From a virus: a stretch of 54,564 nt of DNA. The position numbers and the translations under genes are program-made. The stretch lies in the IMG/VR virus record IMGVR_UViG_3300045999_012682, positions 1 through 54,564 of that record; one strand, given 5' to 3'. Below the pieces are notes generated by a model that was not told where the DNA came from, ran no database searches, and was given only the letters and a program-made list of their open reading frames with translations. This document shows positions 25,653-33,226 of this stretch, piece by piece; position 1 is the stretch's first letter; every line of letters begins with the position of its first letter.

Positions 25653-25871
25653 ATGGCTAAACACCCCGGTTGGGTCTCAGCTCAGCAAGTAGAAGAACTC
25701 CTGGGCATTGACAAAAAGACCCTCTTCAAGTACCGCGATGACGGCACCCTGAAGCTTGGGCCGCACTTTGCAGCGTTTGCTGAAACCCGCTCCAGGGACA
25801 GCTATCGCTGGAATGTAAAGGCAGTCAGGTCACACCTGCAAAAGCAGGGTATGCTGGCTTCAGCTGCTTAG
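25653..25871 (+). CDS. small excisionase-like HTH protein
   Basis: This is a 72-residue protein: WVSAQQVEELLGIDKKTLF with KYRDDGTLKLGPHF as a MerR/excisionase-type winged HTH, then SRDSYRWNVKAVRSHLQKQ. Cyanobacterial phages and islands use proteins of this kind as excisionases or regulators. It is plus-strand inside a minus-strand region, and its 3' end overlaps the 3' end of a degenerate integrase gene on the other strand, so the pair looks like a leftover lysogeny module. Confidence 0.72.
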   Translation: MAKHPGWVSAQQVEELLGIDKKTLFKYRDDGTLKLGPHFAAFAETRSRDSYRWNVKAVRSHLQKQGMLASAA

Positions 25872-26247
25872 ATTGCCTATAGTGATTTTTGCGGATTTTA
25901 TGAGCAAGGACTAAGTCAGTAATGTTGAGTTCAACATTCTGAAAAGTCATTGCTTCATAAAGGGATGAGAAAAGGGACGACGAGCAGCTCTGCAAATTGC
26001 GGGGCTGTTTTTCTTTTAAATCAAACAAATAAGCCCATTGTGGATGAAAGGGCCGTACAAGCCGTTTTTTATTGGATACAGAAATAGACATTTCTGGACC
26101 CCAAGTAAAATCAGACAGCTCTTCTGGTTTTAGACCGTAAGTAGCAACCATAGCATAAAGCCAGGCAATGTCTTTAGTTTTTCTGCTTGATGCAAGGCGG
26201 AAATACTCATCCACAATCCGCTGATCCAGGGGCGGTTGGTGAGTCAT
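25825..26247 (-). CDS. truncated, degenerate tyrosine recombinase (integrase) domain
   Basis: This is a 140-residue protein. IAWLYAMVATYGLKPEELSDF resembles box I of cyanobacterial integrases (ATYGLRPHEL), but the catalytic Arg is Lys (K40). VRPFHPQWAYLFDL matches the PLHPEWxELFNL stretch. DLVLAHKIRK stands where DLRHxxAIR is expected, so the second catalytic His/Arg is missing. The protein ends before the GH and Tyr boxes. It is probably non-catalytic: a relic or a repurposed DNA-binding fragment. This assignment is by memory of the family pattern. Confidence 0.5.
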   Translation of the reverse strand: MTHQPPLDQRIVDEYFRLASSRKTKDIAWLYAMVATYGLKPEELSDFTWGPEMSISVSNKKRLVRPFHPQWAYLFDLKEKQPRNLQSCSSSLFSSLYEAMTFQNVELNITDLVLAHKIRKNHYRQSKQLKPAYPAFAGVT

Positions 26248-26316
26248 AGTTGGTATGAGCTATGTATCCGCACCATACTGAACGGTGGGGTTAGATCGCA
26301 AGGGATAAAAAATCCT

Positions 26317-26340
26317 TAATAAGTCTCGCGAGACTTATTA
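26317..26340. promoter_or_regulatory. perfect 24-bp palindrome, possible operator or terminator
   Basis: TAATAAGTCTCG is followed directly by its reverse complement, giving a 24-bp perfect palindrome with no loop. Next to it, GGAT-AAAAA-ATCC forms a small hairpin. On the minus strand a T run follows seven bases later, so it may terminate the structural operon ending at 26358. Its perfect symmetry also suits a dimeric repressor site upstream of the integrase-like gene. Confidence 0.6.
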
Positions 26341-26357
26341 CAAGTATACAGTATTAA

Positions 26358-27908
26358 TTAAGGTTTGTAAGGATTTCCGTTTTTATCAAACATTGTAAAA
26401 TTCTGAATTTCAATGCGATCCGTTGCAAAGTTAAATAAACGTTGAAGCATTGGAAACATTACAGATGACTGACAATTGTATGGAGGGACATCCATTTTTG
26501 ATAGCGCATTTTTTGTGTGGTTAAAATCACTTCTGTTTTGTTTTTCTTTTTCTGATTTAGCAACAAGGTTTTGCTCCCATGCAGCCATGCTTCCAATACC
26601 TACTGGAAAATCAGAAGGTTCTGGAGGAAAAACTTGATCCTCAAATTTAAGAGCATAAATATGTTTACAGTATCGAAGCTCATCTAGCAAAGGTTGCCAT
26701 ATATCATCAACTGCTGTGATTGTAATCTGCTCAACGGCATCTTTATCTGTTATTTGCGTGACCGATGAGTAATCGTTATAACCAGGCATGCCTTCAGGCA
26801 CAGAGCCTTCAATTGAGATGTTAGATGTGCTTCTCTTATATGTTGCACCAAAGTCTCTGTAGACTCCTGGATTATCTCTCGTTGAACGTAATTCGATCAC
26901 AGCATTATCCGTGACCTGATAATCAAGTTCAAATCCTTCGGGTGAAATTACTTCTAAAGATCTATTTTGATCTGATTTTGTCATCACGCTATTGTCAAGA
27001 ATACCGTCTCTTTTTGTTAAATCAAAACGACCTGGCTTAATACTTGAGAGCCCTGAGCGTGGAAAGCGTTTTTTACTACTTTCACTAGCGGAAGATAAAA
27101 AAGCGTAATCACGTCGAGTAAAATCCTGACAAGTACAGCTATACCTTGAACCAGTAATTAAATAGCGACCGGGAGTAAAACCTACAGGCGAAGGGGTAAC
27201 AAAGACAGCATCCGGAGTTACATGTACAGATCCAGCTTTTTTAAAAGTTAAGATACCGGTTTCTTGATTAATTGCTACAACAACGGCTTGAACGTAACCG
27301 TAACGTTTTTGTGTTGCAGGATCAATCGTATCTTTATCAATAATCTCTCCATTTACAACAATAACGCGGTCTTCAAATATTTCTGTATTTGCTGGTTTTA
27401 ACCCATCAGGTTCCCCTGGAACAGAAATGTAGAAAGGAGCAGGAAGCGGATTGGCGTTACTCCAGGAGCCAGCTAGTTTTACATACCAATAATTCGTATC
27501 TTCTGATACTGATTCAATAAAAAGTTTTTGAGTACTAACTGGATCTGTTAATTTATCGCAACGCACAGAGCCAGCATATCTCCATATTGCCCAGTGCATC
27601 CCAAATTCTTTGCTTGTTGTTGGATAACCAACAAAAGCACCTTCCAGTACAGGAGGGGGGTTACCACTTGTTGTGGCATTAGGAATCTCGTAACGAAACC
27701 TATAATTGTAATTATTATCATATGTTGTTGCTGTAGCAAGCTCATAACCTCTTCTCCAGCGAGACCATGCAGATTCTCTGTTTACAGCATACAAAGAACC
27801 CTGGACTGAACCTTTGGAAAATTCAGTCCTTATTGGTTTGACTTGACGGGGGTCAAAACTAGCTCCGTGAACAAAATCACCAAAAGAGTTACCACTCTTT
27901 TTTGGCAT
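26358..27908 (-). CDS. 516-residue structural-region protein, unknown
   Basis: This protein begins with basic residues (MPKKSGNSFGDFVHG). The centre is beta-rich (RFRYEIPNATTSG, VYRDFGATYKRSTS), with a short Cys-rich motif YSCTCQDFTRRDY around 256-268. The C-terminal 100 residues are helical and acidic. The frame lies directly next to the 27911-28690 structural gene. It could be a tail or portal-vertex protein, but there is no family match I can name. Confidence 0.6.
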   Translation of the reverse strand: MPKKSGNSFGDFVHGASFDPRQVKPIRTEFSKGSVQGSLYAVNRESAWSRWRRGYELATATTYDNNYNYRFRYEIPNATTSGNPPPVLEGAFVGYPTTSKEFGMHWAIWRYAGSVRCDKLTDPVSTQKLFIESVSEDTNYWYVKLAGSWSNANPLPAPFYISVPGEPDGLKPANTEIFEDRVIVVNGEIIDKDTIDPATQKRYGYVQAVVVAINQETGILTFKKAGSVHVTPDAVFVTPSPVGFTPGRYLITGSRYSCTCQDFTRRDYAFLSSASESSKKRFPRSGLSSIKPGRFDLTKRDGILDNSVMTKSDQNRSLEVISPEGFELDYQVTDNAVIELRSTRDNPGVYRDFGATYKRSTSNISIEGSVPEGMPGYNDYSSVTQITDKDAVEQITITAVDDIWQPLLDELRYCKHIYALKFEDQVFPPEPSDFPVGIGSMAAWEQNLVAKSEKEKQNRSDFNHTKNALSKMDVPPYNCQSSVMFPMLQRLFNFATDRIEIQNFTMFDKNGNPYKP

Positions 27909-27910
27909 GA

Positions 27911-28690
27911 TTAGAAGAATCCACCCTGAGCAATAACGTGTGCACCTGGGATATAACCGGAAATATTTGCACCATCTGGAAACACGCCGACATAAATACG
28001 ATCGCCTCGTTCCAAATAAACCCCTTTGTTACGTAACGGTGCGGTCGATCCAAGACCATTAGTATTCCCTGCTTGAACAACAGGAGTTGCAAGTTGGGGC
28101 ATCACATCTGAACAGTCCACTACACCGCTATTGGCCGGAACTGTTTTCGCAAAAAGAATACGGTAATCACCAGAACCCGGAATAGGTGTGGTCGTGCCAC
28201 GCGTCTGATAAAACACAAAGGTAACAGCAGGTTGCGTACCGTAAGCTACACCGTTGTAAGTAAAGCCGCTAGATGTACCACCTGAATAAACTAAAGATGT
28301 ATTAACACCTGTAAGTGTTGTAGCACCGGTATAAGTGTAATAACCGTAGCCACTCATTGCTGGGGTTCCTAAGACCCCAGTGGCAGCAACAAACACAATC
28401 TGACCACTGACAAGAGATATAACAGTGCCAGAAGTCGACGCATTAACTGTGTAATCCGGGGCGCGGTAAAAGTCATTACGTGCAATTGTAATCGAGTCAA
28501 CAACGCCACCATTATTATTGTCGTCGCCTAACTCTGCATCCATATCAACCAGGATGGAAGGTGCTTGTCCACCCTGGACGAACAAGGTATTAGAGGTAGC
28601 GCTACCGACCGTCTGCGTTGTAACTCGAACAGAGTCAAATAACGGGCGATCAACCAATAGGGGTTGCTTGTTTGTAGATGTCGAGCTCAA
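27911..28690 (-). CDS. beta-rich structural protein, possibly capsid decoration or fibre
   Basis: This is a 259-residue protein rich in Thr, Ser, Gly and Val with regular beta patterns (NDFYRAPDYTVNASTSGT, VYSGGTSSGFTYNGVAYG) and DRIYVGVFPDGANISGY near the end. It resembles in composition the 265-residue protein beside the capsid gene (33227-34024). It is likely exposed on the virion. A stem made of ACTCCC (28703) and GGGAGT (28725) lies just before the start. Confidence 0.6.
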   Translation of the reverse strand: MSSTSTNKQPLLVDRPLFDSVRVTTQTVGSATSNTLFVQGGQAPSILVDMDAELGDDNNNGGVVDSITIARNDFYRAPDYTVNASTSGTVISLVSGQIVFVAATGVLGTPAMSGYGYYTYTGATTLTGVNTSLVYSGGTSSGFTYNGVAYGTQPAVTFVFYQTRGTTTPIPGSGDYRILFAKTVPANSGVVDCSDVMPQLATPVVQAGNTNGLGSTAPLRNKGVYLERGDRIYVGVFPDGANISGYIPGAHVIAQGGFF

Positions 28691-28754
28691 GATAGACTAA
28701 ACTCCCTGCCTCTGGTATATTGACGGGAGTCCCCAAAAAACTTCCTTTATTCTA

Positions 28755-29354
28755 ATGGCCCAAACTATTTTTGTTTGTCATAATTGCTTTAATACTTTTG
28801 AACGCACTGGAAATGCAGGTGCAATTTGTAGGTCAAAACTTAAAAAAAGAGGCTATGTATTTTGTTCAAAAAATTGTGGTTCATTTAAACATGGTGGCTA
28901 CAAAAACAAAACCCCTGAATATAGCTCTTGGTGCGCAATGAAAAGTAGGTGCAATAATCCCTCTCACGAATCGTATGCTCGTTACGGCGGCCGTGGAATA
29001 ACCTATGATTCTTCTTGGGAAGACTTTACGGTGTTTCTGGCAGATATGGGCAAAAAACCAGATTCCAAAATGGAATTAGAAAGAATCGATAATAATAAAA
29101 ATTATTGCAAAGAAAACTGTCGTTGGGCTACTCACAAAGAACAGACACGTAATCGCGGAGGAAAACGTGCTACAAGAATTTACACATTTGATGGGAAAAC
29201 AATGTGCATTGCAGACTGGGCAAAAGAAGTTGGTATTAGCCCTCAGTCAATGCAAAAAAGATTAAATAATAACTGGCCATTAGAAAAAGCCTTTTCCAAA
29301 GAAAAACACGATGGAAAAGGCGGTACACATATTAAACCAAAACAAAGTTTATAA
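28755..29354 (+). CDS. HNH-like homing endonuclease with Cys-rich N-terminus
   Basis: This is a 199-residue protein with N-terminal zinc-type pairs (VCHNCFNTFER ... CSKNCGSFKHGG). The block YSSWCAMKSRCNNPSHESY, GGRGITYDSSWEDF and LERIDNNKNYCKENCRWA is a known phage/bacterial HNH-like family. A C-terminal HTH (MCIADWAKEVGISPQSMQ) would bind the target. It is plus-strand within the minus-strand virion block and overlaps the tail of the next gene by 6 bases, typical of an inserted homing gene. Confidence 0.78.
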   Translation: MAQTIFVCHNCFNTFERTGNAGAICRSKLKKRGYVFCSKNCGSFKHGGYKNKTPEYSSWCAMKSRCNNPSHESYARYGGRGITYDSSWEDFTVFLADMGKKPDSKMELERIDNNKNYCKENCRWATHKEQTRNRGGKRATRIYTFDGKTMCIADWAKEVGISPQSMQKRLNNNWPLEKAFSKEKHDGKGGTHIKPKQSL

Positions 29355-30023
29355 TCCTGGCAATCGAGTAGCGCTAGTTAATGCTGATAGATAAGGAGAT
29401 ACAGGCGTTAACGTTTGTGCCGAAAAGACATCACGCTGTACAGGCGACATATCTTTCATTGCAAACTGCATGAGAGGACTTTGCAGAGAAGGTGAATTCA
29501 AAAGGAGTTCACCTGCAAAAGCTGCGAGTAAATCCTGTGGATCAATAAGGGATTTAGAGGCTGTTTGCTGAGGAGCTTGATCAAGCGTACCAAGCTTTTC
29601 ATAAATTTCTCTGGCCGCTTTTTGTCTGGCTTCCGTTTTAGGGATACCAGCACGCTCATAATCAACAACAAAACGACGTGCAGCTTCTTCTGGAGAAACG
29701 GCACCACGCAAAGACGCATCCGCTCTTTTCTCTGGGCCTTTTAATTCATGGATAAGAAAATCAGCCTGGGCGTCAATAGAACCTGGATCTAATCCTTTTT
29801 GCTTGGCAAAGTTAATTAAGTTTTTTTGTCTACCTGCAGTCCATTGACCTACACCATAACCACCAACACCCAAAGGTGCGCCAACTTTCCCGCCCTCATT
29901 AATGCGCGGATTAAAACCAGATTCAAGCTGGAAGTTACCAAGTATGCCTGCAGCCTGCTCACGGGTATAACCGTCAGCCAAAAGGCGTCTAGCAATAACA
30001 AGAGCGTTGGGATGTAATAACAT
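29349..30023 (-). CDS. virion-associated (tail) lysozyme
   Basis: This is a 224-residue protein. Residues about 1-145 match phage tail lysozyme domains (PF18013-like): EQAAGILGNFQLESGFNPR with the catalytic Glu at E34, then GGYGVGQWTAGRQ and ERAGIPKTEARQKAA. It should open peptidoglycan during DNA entry. The C-terminal 80 residues are Gln/Ser/Leu-rich and probably attach it to the virion. It lies in the head/tail structural block and not with the lysis endolysins, which supports an entry role. Confidence 0.8.
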   Translation of the reverse strand: MLLHPNALVIARRLLADGYTREQAAGILGNFQLESGFNPRINEGGKVGAPLGVGGYGVGQWTAGRQKNLINFAKQKGLDPGSIDAQADFLIHELKGPEKRADASLRGAVSPEEAARRFVVDYERAGIPKTEARQKAAREIYEKLGTLDQAPQQTASKSLIDPQDLLAAFAGELLLNSPSLQSPLMQFAMKDMSPVQRDVFSAQTLTPVSPYLSALTSATRLPGL

Positions 30024-30030
30024 GGCTGCA

Positions 30031-30153
30031 TTAGTTTTGTTCTCCTACCCAATTTGAACTTGCCCTGAGACCGGGAACGAATACTGTTTGGAGTGCCAGA
30101 GTCGTGGCCAGGTACGCAAGGGTGCGTTTAACAAGATTGGGACAGAGGATCAT
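30031..30153 (-). CDS. candidate 40-residue hydrophobic protein
   Basis: A short frame from an ATG at 30153 ends seven bases before the tail-lysozyme start. It has a Lys/Arg start and a hydrophobic helix (TLAYLATTLALQTVFVPGL) with a polar tail. The frame continues upstream for about 20 codons, so a longer form from TTG is possible. It would fit a small membrane protein coupled to the lysozyme, but length alone gives weak support. No Shine-Dalgarno is obvious. Confidence 0.35.
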   Translation of the reverse strand: MILCPNLVKRTLAYLATTLALQTVFVPGLRASSNWVGEQN

Positions 30154-30240
30154 CGGTTTAAAGCAACTACACTGGCCCCCGTGAATCAAAGATTCGTGTC
30201 CAGCTGGTTGGACTTACATGCTAAGCAATGCCAAGATAGT

Positions 30241-30969
30241 TTACTTTCCTGCTTGTTGTAACAAGCGCTTTTTCATTTCTTCTACTAAATTAGGAGAAAG
30301 ACCATATTGAGCAGGATCATATCCTGTCTCAAGGGTTGCTCGTGTTCCCAAATCACCTTGTTGATATGGAATTGCTCCAGGGGCAACTTGTACCGGCGCT
30401 GCAGTTGCTTGCATTGCCTGCATCTCTTGCGGCGACATGCCTGACTGATAGCCAAAAGTACGATCCATTAAAGGATTGAACCTACCAACTGCACCACCGG
30501 GTTGACCCATGGGTGTATTGCCATACTTCTGTTGCCAGATCTGCATGCCGATATCTTCTGCCGACTGCACTTGCTCAGGTGTAGCACCAGCTGCAACCGC
30601 CTTAAGACGAGCATCTTCGTAACGCTTAAGCTCAGGATCTTGTGCAGTTAACTGAGCGATGCGAGAGACATCCTGTTGATAGGCACGATCTGCTGCAGCT
30701 TGTTGACCAGGGAAGCCAGCACCTGGACGAAAGGCTTCTGCGGCAGCACCTGCAGCAAGCTCAGCTTTTTTATACCCTTTTCCATAATCACGCAGGCTAC
30801 CGGCAGGTGCAGGAACACTACGTCCAGCGTAAGTACCACGGCGACCGCCCATGCCACCGCCAGCAGGTACATAAGAAGCGTTACCACCGGGTCGCCCTAA
30901 AATAAGTTGCAGTATTCCGGAAAGATCCGCAACATTAGGATTGGAGCCCGTTCTTGTACCTTGTGCCAT
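30241..30969 (-). CDS. Ala/Gly/Gln-rich virion-region protein
   Basis: This is a 242-residue protein from the ATG at 30969, chosen because a strong GGAGG lies seven bases upstream (an in-frame ATG 12 bases earlier has none). It is low in complexity: Gly-rich N-terminus (YVPAGGGMGGRRGTYAG), Ala/Gln-rich helices (QQAAADRAYQQDVSRIAQL) and repeated MQAMQA in the second half. It is probably an internal virion or scaffold-like protein. No named family. Confidence 0.55.
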   Translation of the reverse strand: MAQGTRTGSNPNVADLSGILQLILGRPGGNASYVPAGGGMGGRRGTYAGRSVPAPAGSLRDYGKGYKKAELAAGAAAEAFRPGAGFPGQQAAADRAYQQDVSRIAQLTAQDPELKRYEDARLKAVAAGATPEQVQSAEDIGMQIWQQKYGNTPMGQPGGAVGRFNPLMDRTFGYQSGMSPQEMQAMQATAAPVQVAPGAIPYQQGDLGTRATLETGYDPAQYGLSPNLVEEMKKRLLQQAGK

Positions 30970-31021
30970 AATTACCTCCAAACCTCATGTAAATAAAGAC
31001 GAGAACCAACTGCTCACCTAA

Positions 31022-31537
31022 TTAAAAACATTCTAAATCAAGACACGCAAACTCCCTATAGAAAAGTTTTTGAGCGTCTTGTGCAGCTTTTTTTGCCTCT
31101 TCTTCCGTTTCAAAATTACCAACCGTAACGCGTTTGCCATCAAGAGTCACCCTGACTCTATATAAACCTGTATCTTTTCTTTGTGAATAACCTACAAAGA
31201 TCTTGTTATAGTTGTTTTCAGTTCCAGTGGCTAATCTAAGATTTACCCAGCGGTTGTCCTTTGGATTTCTATTTCTATGCTCAACCAGTGAAGAGCCTGG
31301 ATCTTTGCCGGTCATAAGAAGCCACGCAATCCGGCTGATGTAATAACTTTTTCCTTTATGTTTTACAACCCAAGTTTTTCTTCTTTCTGGACCACCCAAA
31401 GAACCTATTGTTTTGTTTAATTTTTGTTTATCAGCCTTGCATCGAGACTTAATTAAAAGCAACTCTCCCGTATCAGGCAAGTACTCATAGTATTCTTTTA
31501 ACTCTTCCAGGGGAGGCAAAGGCGCTGACGCAACCAT
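31022..31537 (-). CDS. HNH endonuclease with AP2 DNA-binding domain
   Basis: This is a 171-residue protein. The centre is an HNH_3 core (YYISRIAWLLMTGKD ... VEHRNRNPKDNRWVNLRLA). The C-terminus is an AP2/ERF-like domain (GLYRVRVTLDGKRVTVGNF, EEAKKAAQDAQKLFY), the usual architecture of phage homing endonucleases. Core residues H, N and H appear intact. It is minus-strand and co-directional with its neighbours. Confidence 0.85.
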   Translation of the reverse strand: MVASAPLPPLEELKEYYEYLPDTGELLLIKSRCKADKQKLNKTIGSLGGPERRKTWVVKHKGKSYYISRIAWLLMTGKDPGSSLVEHRNRNPKDNRWVNLRLATGTENNYNKIFVGYSQRKDTGLYRVRVTLDGKRVTVGNFETEEEAKKAAQDAQKLFYREFACLDLECF

Positions 31538-31579
31538 GCTTTTAATGCGTGTATCAATATTTTAACATACACTGATTAA

Positions 31580-32041
31580 TTAGCGCCATAATTCGTGCAG
31601 GTATATCCGTGTTCCCACAGAAACATCGGCGGGACCAGGTAATGCCTGGATAAATTCAGCACCAGAGCGTTCGTAACGATACCTGGCCTGGAATGGATCC
31701 TTGTAGTTCGGAACGTAAAGGATGCCAGCTAAACGGTTGGTTTCGTAGAGATAAATCTCATCCCAAACCTTGAGTGCCTCTTTGGCATTGCTAGAGCGAA
31801 TCGTACGATCCACGTCACCAGCAATACTTTCGAGGCGAGTAGAAGGTGAAGTGGCAACTTCGGTCTTCTTCTCTGCCGTATCACAACGACCAATCTGAAT
31901 AATGATCTTGTCGTAGAAATACGAGTCTGGGACCGTATTCATGGCTTCTTCCAAACGAGCATAATCGCCCGCTGGCACGGAAACCGTGAAGTAGCCCAGG
32001 TGATACCGGACCCTGCTTTTGTCAAAATCAGACAGCTGCAC
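31580..32041 (-). CDS. possible head-completion or adaptor protein
   Basis: This is a 153-residue, compact mixed alpha/beta protein (YHLGYFTVSVPAGDYARLE, WDEIYLYETNRLAGILYVP, FQARYRYERSGAEFIQALP). The size and location two genes downstream of the capsid module fit a neck or head-tail adaptor, but no motif proves it. Confidence 0.55.
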   Translation of the reverse strand: MQLSDFDKSRVRYHLGYFTVSVPAGDYARLEEAMNTVPDSYFYDKIIIQIGRCDTAEKKTEVATSPSTRLESIAGDVDRTIRSSNAKEALKVWDEIYLYETNRLAGILYVPNYKDPFQARYRYERSGAEFIQALPGPADVSVGTRIYLHELWR

Positions 32042-32078
32042 AGTCTATTTCCGTTATGTTATCAATTATAAACGCTAG

Positions 32079-32705
32079 TTATCCGTAGATAATTTCATCC
32101 ATTGGCCCAGAGTACATCATCTGTTGCAACATAGAAGGTGTGCGCTGTGGAGACAATGCACTGGCAAATAAAGATTCTGTTAATGTCTCTTGGATTGTTT
32201 TTTTCTTTGGTTGCAGTGCATTCAAAAGAGCACCAAATAACGATGCATTTGTAGCTGCTGTATTAACAGATCCAGGGTTTTCAGAAGATACAGGTTGTGT
32301 CGCGGTTGGCATTGCATCTGTTAACTTCCCTTCTGGTGTTTTATATCTACCAGTGGCAAGCCATTCAAGTTGCTGGTCTGTTAAATATTTCTTGCCTTCG
32401 AGCGCCAGGTGCACATGTGTATCATGCCCTGGATCTCCAGGCCCCAACGCCTCATTGAATGTTCCTAACTGTTTGGCACGCCAACTTAACTCACCTGTGC
32501 GTTGTTTCCAGGGGATCGGTTTTCCTCCTTCGTAAGCGGGAGCAACATCTGGACGCCAGTCGGTAACATCAATTGCTAACCCTTTGGGATGATAACCGGT
32601 GGGAGAATGACCTCCTCCAACACCGCCAAAGGCAGGATTTTCACCTACACGTAAACCAAAACGTTGAAGGTATTTACCTATATCAACAATCGATCTTTCG
32701 GCCAT
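32079..32705 (-). CDS. M15-like (D-Ala-D-Ala carboxypeptidase fold) protein
   Basis: This is a 208-residue protein from the ATG at 32705, which follows a terminator. An earlier in-frame start at 32816 would run through that terminator. The zinc-type residues are arranged as in M15-like peptidases: GYHPKGLAIDVTD (H39, D46) and HDTHVHLALEG (H97, H99). The C-terminal third is Ala/Thr-rich and Gln-rich. It is probably a virion-associated peptidoglycan peptidase acting at entry, since it lies in the structural block. Confidence 0.72.
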   Translation of the reverse strand: MAERSIVDIGKYLQRFGLRVGENPAFGGVGGGHSPTGYHPKGLAIDVTDWRPDVAPAYEGGKPIPWKQRTGELSWRAKQLGTFNEALGPGDPGHDTHVHLALEGKKYLTDQQLEWLATGRYKTPEGKLTDAMPTATQPVSSENPGSVNTAATNASLFGALLNALQPKKKTIQETLTESLFASALSPQRTPSMLQQMMYSGPMDEIIYG

Positions 32706-32732
32706 CGTATGTTTTATTTTTATTGTAAAACG

Positions 32733-32756
32733 AAAAAACCCCTGGTCTCCCAGGGG
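32733..32756 (-). terminator. rho-independent terminator upstream of the M15-like gene
   Basis: On the minus strand CCCCTGG-GAGA-CCAGGGG is followed by six T. It separates the capsid and HhH genes from the M15-like gene, implying that the latter has its own promoter in the A/T-rich 28 bases that follow. Confidence 0.9.
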
Positions 32757-32776
32757 CATTATTATAGAAGCCTTAA

Positions 32777-33187
32777 TTAAACACGGATCAAGTCTGCTGA
32801 AAAAACAGAATCCCAATCAACTCTTTTGATTTGTCGCAGCTGCTCAAGATTGTTAAATCTTTCACCCGATAGTGACATCTGAAGATCTTTAATCTCCCGC
32901 GCTGTCTTCAAACCGATACCCTTAATATGATCAGCGATCATCTGCGCAGTAGCGCCATTAACATTCAACCGGGTATCTGGTGGAAAGGTACGAGGTTCTT
33001 CCTGCGCAGCTTTATCTTTTACCTGAAGAGTTTTTACCTTTTTGGTAGCCTCTTCATCGGGCGTAAGTTCACTTTTATAAGCGGTATAAAGGCGACCGTC
33101 CTGATCTTCGACCATGAACCAATCGCCATTATCCCATTCGCTTACGATTTTGACTCGGGCTCCTGTTTTTTTGTGCTGGTAAAGCAT
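32777..33187 (-). CDS. helix-hairpin-helix protein
   Basis: This is a 136-residue protein. The N-terminal 45 residues form a small beta domain (KTGARVKIVSEWDNGDWFM). After a Lys-rich linker, ATAQMIADHIKGIGLKTARE with NNLEQLRQIKRVDWDS is a helix-hairpin-helix DNA-binding motif. It could contact DNA at the portal or act in packaging. Its expression sits behind a perfect hairpin at 33190-33213 and ahead of a terminator. Confidence 0.68.
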   Translation of the reverse strand: MLYQHKKTGARVKIVSEWDNGDWFMVEDQDGRLYTAYKSELTPDEEATKKVKTLQVKDKAAQEEPRTFPPDTRLNVNGATAQMIADHIKGIGLKTAREIKDLQMSLSGERFNNLEQLRQIKRVDWDSVFSADLIRV

Positions 33188-33189
33188 AC

Positions 33190-33213
33190 AGACCAGATGT
33201 AAATATCTGGTCT
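33190..33213 (-). promoter_or_regulatory. perfect hairpin three bases before the HhH gene start
   Basis: AGACCAGAT and ATCTGGTCT form a 9-bp perfect stem with a 6-base loop. No T run follows on the minus strand, so it may lower read-through or translation of the HhH gene and not terminate. On the plus strand it is followed by TTAGTTT. Confidence 0.55.
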
Positions 33214-33226
33214 TAGTTTACCTTAT

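Noticed and set aside
26358-27908. Zinc-binding SWIM-like motif in the 516-residue protein
   Set aside because: Only a single C-x-C pair (YSCTCQD) is present, with no second Cys/His pair, so a SWIM call is unsupported.
32706-32816. N-terminal extension of the M15-like protein to 32816
   Set aside because: Translation would run across a rho-independent terminator; the ATG at 32705 after the terminator is preferred.
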